Shown here one piece after another: positions 60,601-64,000 of a DNA stretch of 64,000 nt. Where the stretch lies: assembly GCF_026213295.1 (NCBI RefSeq), contig NC_079415.1, positions 34,096,530 through 34,160,529 on the forward strand, read 5' to 3'. Each line of letters starts with the position of its first letter. The first letter of the stretch is position 1. This DNA is from Gadus chalcogrammus (lineage: Eukaryota > Chordata > Actinopteri > Gadiformes > Gadidae). Both the position numbers and the translations under genes were made by a program. Below the pieces are notes generated by a model that had not been told where the DNA came from, did no database searches, and saw only the letters and a list, made by a program, of their open reading frames with translations.

Positions 60601-63600
60601 ATACCTGCACAATTCTTTTCAGAGCGCTAGAATCACTTTTCGACCAACAACGTGTTTTTGACCTTACATTGTTGATTCTACTCAAAACTAATGTATTCCA
60701 CTTCCAAATAGTGGAGTATGGCCCTATAACCCTTTGGTAAGCTTAGTAACACGTTTGCATTGAAATTGACAGAGATACCAACATTTATTATTTTTATGCC
60801 GGCAAAATGCTTTTCAGAGCGCTTAGAATCACTTTTTGACCAACAATGTGTTTTTGACTTGTTTTCTGAAATGAACAGAAAAATCAACATTTCTTGTTTT
60901 TATGCGTGCCAAATGCTTTTCAGAGCGCTAGAATCACTTTTTGACCAACAATGTGTCTTTAACCTTATATTGTTGATTTTGCTCAAAACTAATGTATTCC
61001 CCTTCCAAATGGTGGAGTATGGCCCTATTACCCTTTGGTAAGCTTAGTAACATGTTAGCATTGAAATTGACAGAGATACCAACATTTATTGTTTTTATGC
61101 CGGCAAAATGCTTTTCAGAGCGCTAGAATCACTTTTTGACCAACAATGTGTTTTTGACTTGTTTTTCTGAAACGAACAGAGATATACACATTTCTTGTTT
61201 TTATGCGTGCCAAATGCTTTTCAGAGCGCTAGAATCACTTTTTGACCAACAATGTGTTTTTAACCTTATATTGTTGATTTTGCTCAAAACTAATGTATTC
61301 CACTACCAAATAGTGGAGTATGGCCCTATAACCCTTTGGTAAGCTTAGTCACACGTTTGCATTGAAAATGACAGATATCAACATTTTTGGTTTTTACGCA
61401 TGCAAAATGCTTTCAGAGCGCTAGAATCACTTTTGACCAACAATGTGTCTTTGACCTTATATTGTTGATTTTGCTCAAAACTAATGTATTCCCCTTCCAA
61501 ATGGTGGAGTATGGCCCTATTACCCTTTGGTAAGCTTAGTAACACGTTTGCATTGAAATTGACAGATATCAACATTTTTGTTTTTTACGCTTGCAAAATG
61601 CTTTTCAGAGCGCTAGAATCAATTTTTCGACCAACAACGTGTTTTTGACCTTACATTGTTGATTTTGCTCAAAACTAATATATTCCACTTCCAAATAGTG
61701 GAGTATGGCCCAATAACCCTTTGGTAAGCTTAGTAACACGTTTGCATTGAAATTGACAGATATCAACATTTTTGTTTTTTACGCTTGCAAAATGCTTTTC
61801 AGAGCGCTAGAATCACTTTTTCGACCAACAACGTGTTTTTGACCTTACATTGTTGATTTGCTCAAAACTAATATATTCCACTTCCAAATAGTGGAGTATG
61901 GCCCAATAACCCTTTGGTAAGCTTTGTAACACGTTTGCATTGAAATTGACAGAGATACCAACATTTCTTGTTTTTATACCTGCACAATTCTTTTCAGAGC
62001 GCTTAGAATCACTTTTTGACCAACAATGTGTTTTTGACTTGTTTTTCTGAAACAAACAGAAATATCAACATTTCTTGTTTTTATGCGTGCCAAATGTTTT
62101 TCAGAGCGCTAGAATCACTTTTTGACCAACAATGTGTCTTTGACCTTACATTGTTGATTTTGCTCAAAACTAAATATTCCACTTCCAAATAGTGGAGTAT
62201 GGCCCAATAACCCTTTGGTAAGCTTAGTAACACGTTTGCATTGAAATTGACAGAGATATCAACATTTTTGGTTTTTACGCATGCAAAATGCTTTTCAGAG
62301 CGCTAGAATCACTTTTTGACCAACAATGTGTTTTCGACTTGTTTTCTGAAATGAACAGAAAAATCAACATTTCTTGTTTTATGCGTTCCAAATGCTTTTC
62401 AGAGCGCTAGAATCACTTTTCGACCAACAACGTGTTTTTGACCTTACATTGTTGATTTTGCTCAAAACTAATATATTCCACTTCCAAATAGTGGAGTATG
62501 GCCCAATAACCCTTTGGTAAGCTTTGTAACACGTTTGCATTGAAATTGACAGAGATACCAACATTTCTTGTTTTTATACCTGCACAATTCTTTTCAGAGC
62601 GCTAGAATCACTTTTTGACCAACAATGTGTTTTCGACATGTTTTCTGAAATGAACAGAAAAATCAACATTTCTTGTTTTTATGCGTGCCAAATGCTTTTC
62701 AGAGCGCTAGAATCACTTTTTGACCAACAATGTGTCTTTAACCTTATATTGTTGATTTTGCTCAAAACTAATGTATTCCCCTTCCAAATGGTGGAGTATG
62801 GCCCTATTACCCTTTGGTAAGCTTAGTAACATGTTAGCATTGAAATTGACAGAGATACCAACATTTATTGTTTTTATGCCGGCAAAATGCTTTTCAGAGC
62901 GCTAGAATCACTTTTGACCAACAATGTGTTTTTGACTTGTTTTTCTGAAACGAACAGAGATATCAACATTTCTTGTTTTTATGCGTGCCAAATGCTTTTC
63001 AGAGCGCTAGAATCACTTTTTGACCAACAATGTGTTTTAACCTTATATTGTTGATTTTGCTCAAAACTAATGTATTCCACTACCAAATAGTGGAGTATGG
63101 CCCTATAACCCTTTGGTAAGCTTAGTCACACGTTTGCATTGAAATGACAGATATCAACATTTTTGTTTTTTACGCTTGCAAAATGCTTTTCAGAGCGCTA
63201 GAATCAATTTTTCGACCAACAACGTGTTTTTGACCTTACATTGTTGATTTTGCTCAAAACTAATATATTCCACTTCCAAATAGTGGAGTATGGCCCAATA
63301 ACCCTTTGGTAAGCTTTGTAACACGTTTGCATTGAAATTGACAGAGATACCAACATTTCTTGTTTTTATACCTGCACAATTCTTTTCAGAGCGCCAGAAT
63401 CACTTTTCGACCAACAACGTGTTTTTGACCTTACATTGTTGATTCTACTCAAAACTATGTATTCCACTTCCAAATAGTGGAGTATGGCCCTATAACCCTT
63501 TGGTAAGCTTAGTAACACGTTTGCATTGAAATTGACAGAGATACCAACATTATTATTTTTATGCCGGCAAAATTCTTTTCAGAGCGCTTAGAATCACTTT

Positions 63601-63783
63601 TTGACCAACAATGTGTTTTTGACTTGTTTTCTGAAACAAACAGAAATATCAACATTCTTGTTTTTATGCGTGCCAAATGTTTTTCAGAGCGCTAGAATCA
63701 CTTTTGGACCAACAATGTGTCTTTGACCTTATATTGTTGATTTTGCTCAAAACTAATGTATTCCCACTTCCAATAGTGGAGTA
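57661..63783 (-). repeat. Complex satellite array in inverted orientation
   Basis: From 57661 every unit is the reverse complement of the preceding array. The same 193/301-bp spacing holds, with a higher-order period of about 1781 bp (58283/60064, 58561/60341). Small indels relative to consensus become more frequent near 63.4-63.78 kb. The array runs into the second assembly gap. Confidence 0.95.
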
Positions 63784-63883
63784 NNNNNNNNNNNNNNNNN
63801 NNNNNNNNNNNNNNNNNNNNNNNNNNNNNNNNNNNNNNNNNNNNNNNNNNNNNNNNNNNNNNNNNNNNNNNNNNNNNNNNNNN
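63784..63883. other. Assembly gap (100 N)
   Basis: Exactly 100 N residues, marking an unspanned end of the satellite block. Confidence 0.99.
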
Positions 63884-64000
63884 AAGGCCTTGTGTTGTTT
63901 CCTTTCACTCGCTGTGTAATAGAAGCTCTTCTTTCTATGACTGGGTCAGTGGCGAGCAATTCCACTCGCTAAAGCTTGGCAATGTGCAGACCTTGGGAGA
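63884..64000. other. Non-satellite flank, nothing recognised
   Basis: 117 bp unrelated to the satellite. It is too short to assign, and no gene or repeat family is recognised. Confidence 0.6.

Noticed and set aside
11482..63783. Dozens of 60-113-residue frames in the satellite, e.g. repeated ALESLFDQQCVF blocks on one strand and MLVSLSISMQTC on the other
   Set aside because: They are open because the 108-bp module is a multiple of three. They occur on both strands, are broken by the 193/301-bp period and resemble no protein.

Overview
The window is vertebrate nuclear DNA, almost certainly from a teleost fish. The one cellular protein gene I recognise is a single-exon POU class III transcription factor, pou3f3 (Brn-1), on the minus strand at 9153-10520. 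Long CA/TG and CT microsatellites and intact Ty3/gypsy retroelements fit a fish genome. A gadiform is possible from the microsatellite load and the frequent taggcctat words, but that is only an impression.

Layout. 1-7600: non-coding flank downstream of pou3f3, with four large CA/TG arrays, a perfect CTCF core motif (1766-1780), a cluster of 11-mers beside a palindromic CRE (2307-2436), a small CpG-rich TATA island (3331-3530) and a near-perfect 100-nt hairpin (6224-6323). 7605-9152: probable pou3f3 3' UTR. 9153-10520: pou3f3 CDS. About 10521-10860: 5' UTR and promoter. 11237-11381: a (CT)n tract running into a 100-N gap (11382-11481).

11482-63783 is one block of complex satellite DNA, about 43 kb of repeat once two retroelements are subtracted. 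It is built from a 193-bp unit and a 301-bp unit, the second being the first plus an internal partial duplication of about 105-108 bp. The units form nested higher-order repeats of about 0.9, 0.99, 1.08, 1.78 and 2.09 kb, and a large one of about 12.15 kb. The block runs in one orientation to 57660 and in the opposite orientation from 57661 to the second 100-N gap (63784-63883). The last 117 bp are non-satellite sequence.

Two near-identical LTR retrotransposons (26290-30728 and 38445-42885, both minus strand) sit in the satellite. Each has LTRs of about 188 bp, a tRNA-Trp-type primer binding site, a gag with a CHCC cysteine-histidine motif, and an intact pol (protease, reverse transcriptase, RNase H, integrase with GPY/F). 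A GGGAAAA heptamer lies in the correct frame for -1 frameshifting in the gag-pol overlap. These traits suggest the CsRn1/Barthez lineage. Both copies occupy the same base of the satellite unit, have the same CAGG target duplication and share variant flanks about 12.15 kb apart, so the second copy is best explained by tandem segmental duplication of a satellite domain that already held the element.

The satellite is separated from the pou3f3 side and from the right flank by assembly gaps, so its placement beside pou3f3 rests on scaffolding. No tRNA, rRNA, CRISPR array or other convincing protein gene was seen.
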